Source: Reyranella sp. (GTDB taxonomy: Bacteria > Pseudomonadota > Alphaproteobacteria > Reyranellales > Reyranellaceae). Taken from it: DNA of 42,992 bases. Below the pieces are notes generated by a model. The model was not told the DNA's origin. It saw only the letters and a list, made by a program, of their open reading frames with translations, and ran no database searches. This document shows positions 41,817-42,992 of the stretch, in pieces (position 1 is the first letter of the stretch; each line of letters starts with the position of its first letter). The position numbers and the translations under genes were made by a program. The DNA is taken from assembly GCA_022844015.1 (NCBI GenBank), contig JALHMO010000042.1:1-42992 (forward strand). Reading direction: 5' to 3'.

Positions 41817-42956
41817 CTACGCCGCCGCCTGTCCCGCCGTCTCGTCCTCGCGCAGGGACGACGCGGCGACCGCCGCCGCGCGCTGCTGCAGGAACAGCGC
41901 TGCAGCCTTCTCGCCCTCGGCGATCAGGCGGTCGATGTTGTGCGAGCTGCGATCGATCTTGCCCTCGTAGTCGAGCAGCTCCTGCAGCTCGAGCGGCATC
42001 TCGATGCAGGGGATGTGGTAGGGCTTGTCGGCGTCGCTTTGGAACGACTTGGGGATGCGCACCGGCGCCTTGATGTCGAAGCGCGCCAGGAACTCCGGGC
42101 GGAACGCGTCGTCCAGGATGAGGTCATTGATCATCTCGAGATGGCCGAGCTGCTGGAACAGCGAGATGTTGCCCTCGAGCTGGTTGCGCCGGTCGACGAT
42201 GTCGCCCGGCTTGACCGGCACGGCGGCGCGCGCCGTGGGATTGATCTTGATCAGCCAGATCTCGTCCGGAACGTTGCGCTCGCCCATGGTGCGCGGCCGG
42301 ATCAGCTCCTCGACCGGCGGATTGTCGGAGAACAGGCCGTCCCAATAGGCGTCGGCGCCGATCTGCACCGCCGGGAAGATGCTCGGCACGGCGCACGAGG
42401 CAAGCACGTGCTCGACCCTGATCGGCTCCTTGCTCGACGCGAACTTGGCGAGGGCGCCGCTGGTCACGTTGGCCGCGCCGAGGACCAGGACCGGCCGTTC
42501 CACCCGCGTTCCCCACGAAGCGATCTCGGCGAAGTCGATGTGGCTCTCGAGCAGGCCGCGGAAGTCGGAGAAACCCATGCGCTGGCCCGACGTCATGAAC
42601 TGCATCACGGACTGCATGGCCGGAGAGGACGGGCTGAGCTGCAGCGTCGGCATCATGCCGGAATTCACCATGCGTACCGAGTCGACGATGAACTTGTTGA
42701 TGGCGTGCTCGACCGGGCCCTGGGCGGTGTTCTCCTTCCAGAACGCCATCATGCGATCCCAAACCGGCCGTTCGCCCTTCATGAAGGAATACCACAGCAA
42801 CGTGGCGCACACCGCGCCGCCCGAGGTGCCGCTGATGCCGACGACATCGAACGCCTCGCCGATCCTGGCCTGGCACAGCGTCTTCAGCGCGCCGGCGGTG
42901 AATGCGGTCTGGCTGCCGCCGCCCTGGCAGGCGAGCGCGATCTTGAGCTTGGCCAT
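41817..42956 (-). CDS. Patatin-like phospholipase
   Basis: 379 residues from ATG 42956 (GAGGAACCGG upstream). It has the patatin catalytic pieces: the oxyanion loop QGGGSQTAF (11-19), the nucleophile S45 in GISGTSGG, and the D206-G dyad in YWDGLFSDNPP. Length and order fit bacterial patatin-like lipases, serine acyl hydrolases with a Ser-Asp dyad acting on phospholipids or other acyl esters. There is no signal peptide, so it is cytoplasmic or membrane-associated. The C-terminal third (LFQQLGHLEMINDLI onward) is typical of this subgroup and ends in an Ala-rich tail. The gene is preceded at the window end by 36 bp of unassigned sequence. Confidence 0.9.
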   Translation of the reverse strand: MAKLKIALACQGGGSQTAFTAGALKTLCQARIGEAFDVVGISGTSGGAVCATLLWYSFMKGERPVWDRMMAFWKENTAQGPVEHAINKFIVDSVRMVNSGMMPTLQLSPSSPAMQSVMQFMTSGQRMGFSDFRGLLESHIDFAEIASWGTRVERPVLVLGAANVTSGALAKFASSKEPIRVEHVLASCAVPSIFPAVQIGADAYWDGLFSDNPPVEELIRPRTMGERNVPDEIWLIKINPTARAAVPVKPGDIVDRRNQLEGNISLFQQLGHLEMINDLILDDAFRPEFLARFDIKAPVRIPKSFQSDADKPYHIPCIEMPLELQELLDYEGKIDRSSHNIDRLIAEGEKAAALFLQQRAAAVAASSLREDETAGQAAA

Positions 42957-42992
42957 CAATCCGGTTCCTCAGTCGAAGCCGCGCGAAGCGCC

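Overview
This window looks like chromosomal DNA of a high-GC alphaproteobacterium. The evidence is the base composition, frequent GTG/TTG starts, an ornithine decarboxylase plus homospermidine synthase pair behind a long structured leader, and many intergenic palindromes. A Reyranella-like or other Rhodospirillales/Hyphomicrobiales member is my guess; the sequence alone does not prove it. No rRNA, intact tRNA or CRISPR array was found.

Layout. 1-2.7 kb: a GNAT-like acyltransferase and an MFS exporter. 2.8-6.0 kb: a polyamine locus with a leader (H-type pseudoknot, 38-codon upstream ORF, hairpins), ornithine decarboxylase and homospermidine synthase, which together give ornithine to putrescine to sym-homospermidine. 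5.9-12.0 kb: an accessory stretch. It holds a four-gene minus-strand cluster (ClpP-fold exported protein, two small exported proteins, a PD-(D/E)XK-like ORF running antisense into the homospermidine synthase gene), a divergent exported thioredoxin-fold protein, the remains of a chromate operon (chrA and superoxide dismutase fragments), a decayed IS21-type element whose istA carries a short repeat with a stop codon, and a small exported protein. 12.2-19.3 kb: two tiny membrane proteins, an MscS-family channel, an orphan family-5 ABC solute-binding protein and a methyltransferase with a regulatory domain. 19.3-25.3 kb: an ABC_sub_bind pseudogene and two paralogous GH1 glycosidases (one with a Tat-like leader, one without) flanking a minus-strand molybdopterin oxidoreductase.

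25.4-32.6 kb is one 2375-residue secreted protein: NIDO-like domain, glycine/asparagine-rich repeats, a subtilisin-like domain with Glu where the catalytic His should be, beta-sandwich repeats, five Calx-beta repeats and a DUF4214-type C-terminus. 32.9-36.1 kb: two small lipoproteins around a dCache-type class III nucleotide cyclase. 36.6-41.4 kb: a 1607-residue DUF4011-helicase-Vsr/REase-DUF3320 protein of the Hhe antiphage type, bracketed by intergenic repeat clusters. The window ends in a patatin-like phospholipase on the minus strand.

The observations most worth a second look are the leader and upstream ORF before the decarboxylase, the His-to-Glu subtilisin-like giant protein, the Hhe-like gene between repeat clusters, and the GH1/oxidoreductase cluster. 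Family names rest on motif recognition by eye; no database search was run.
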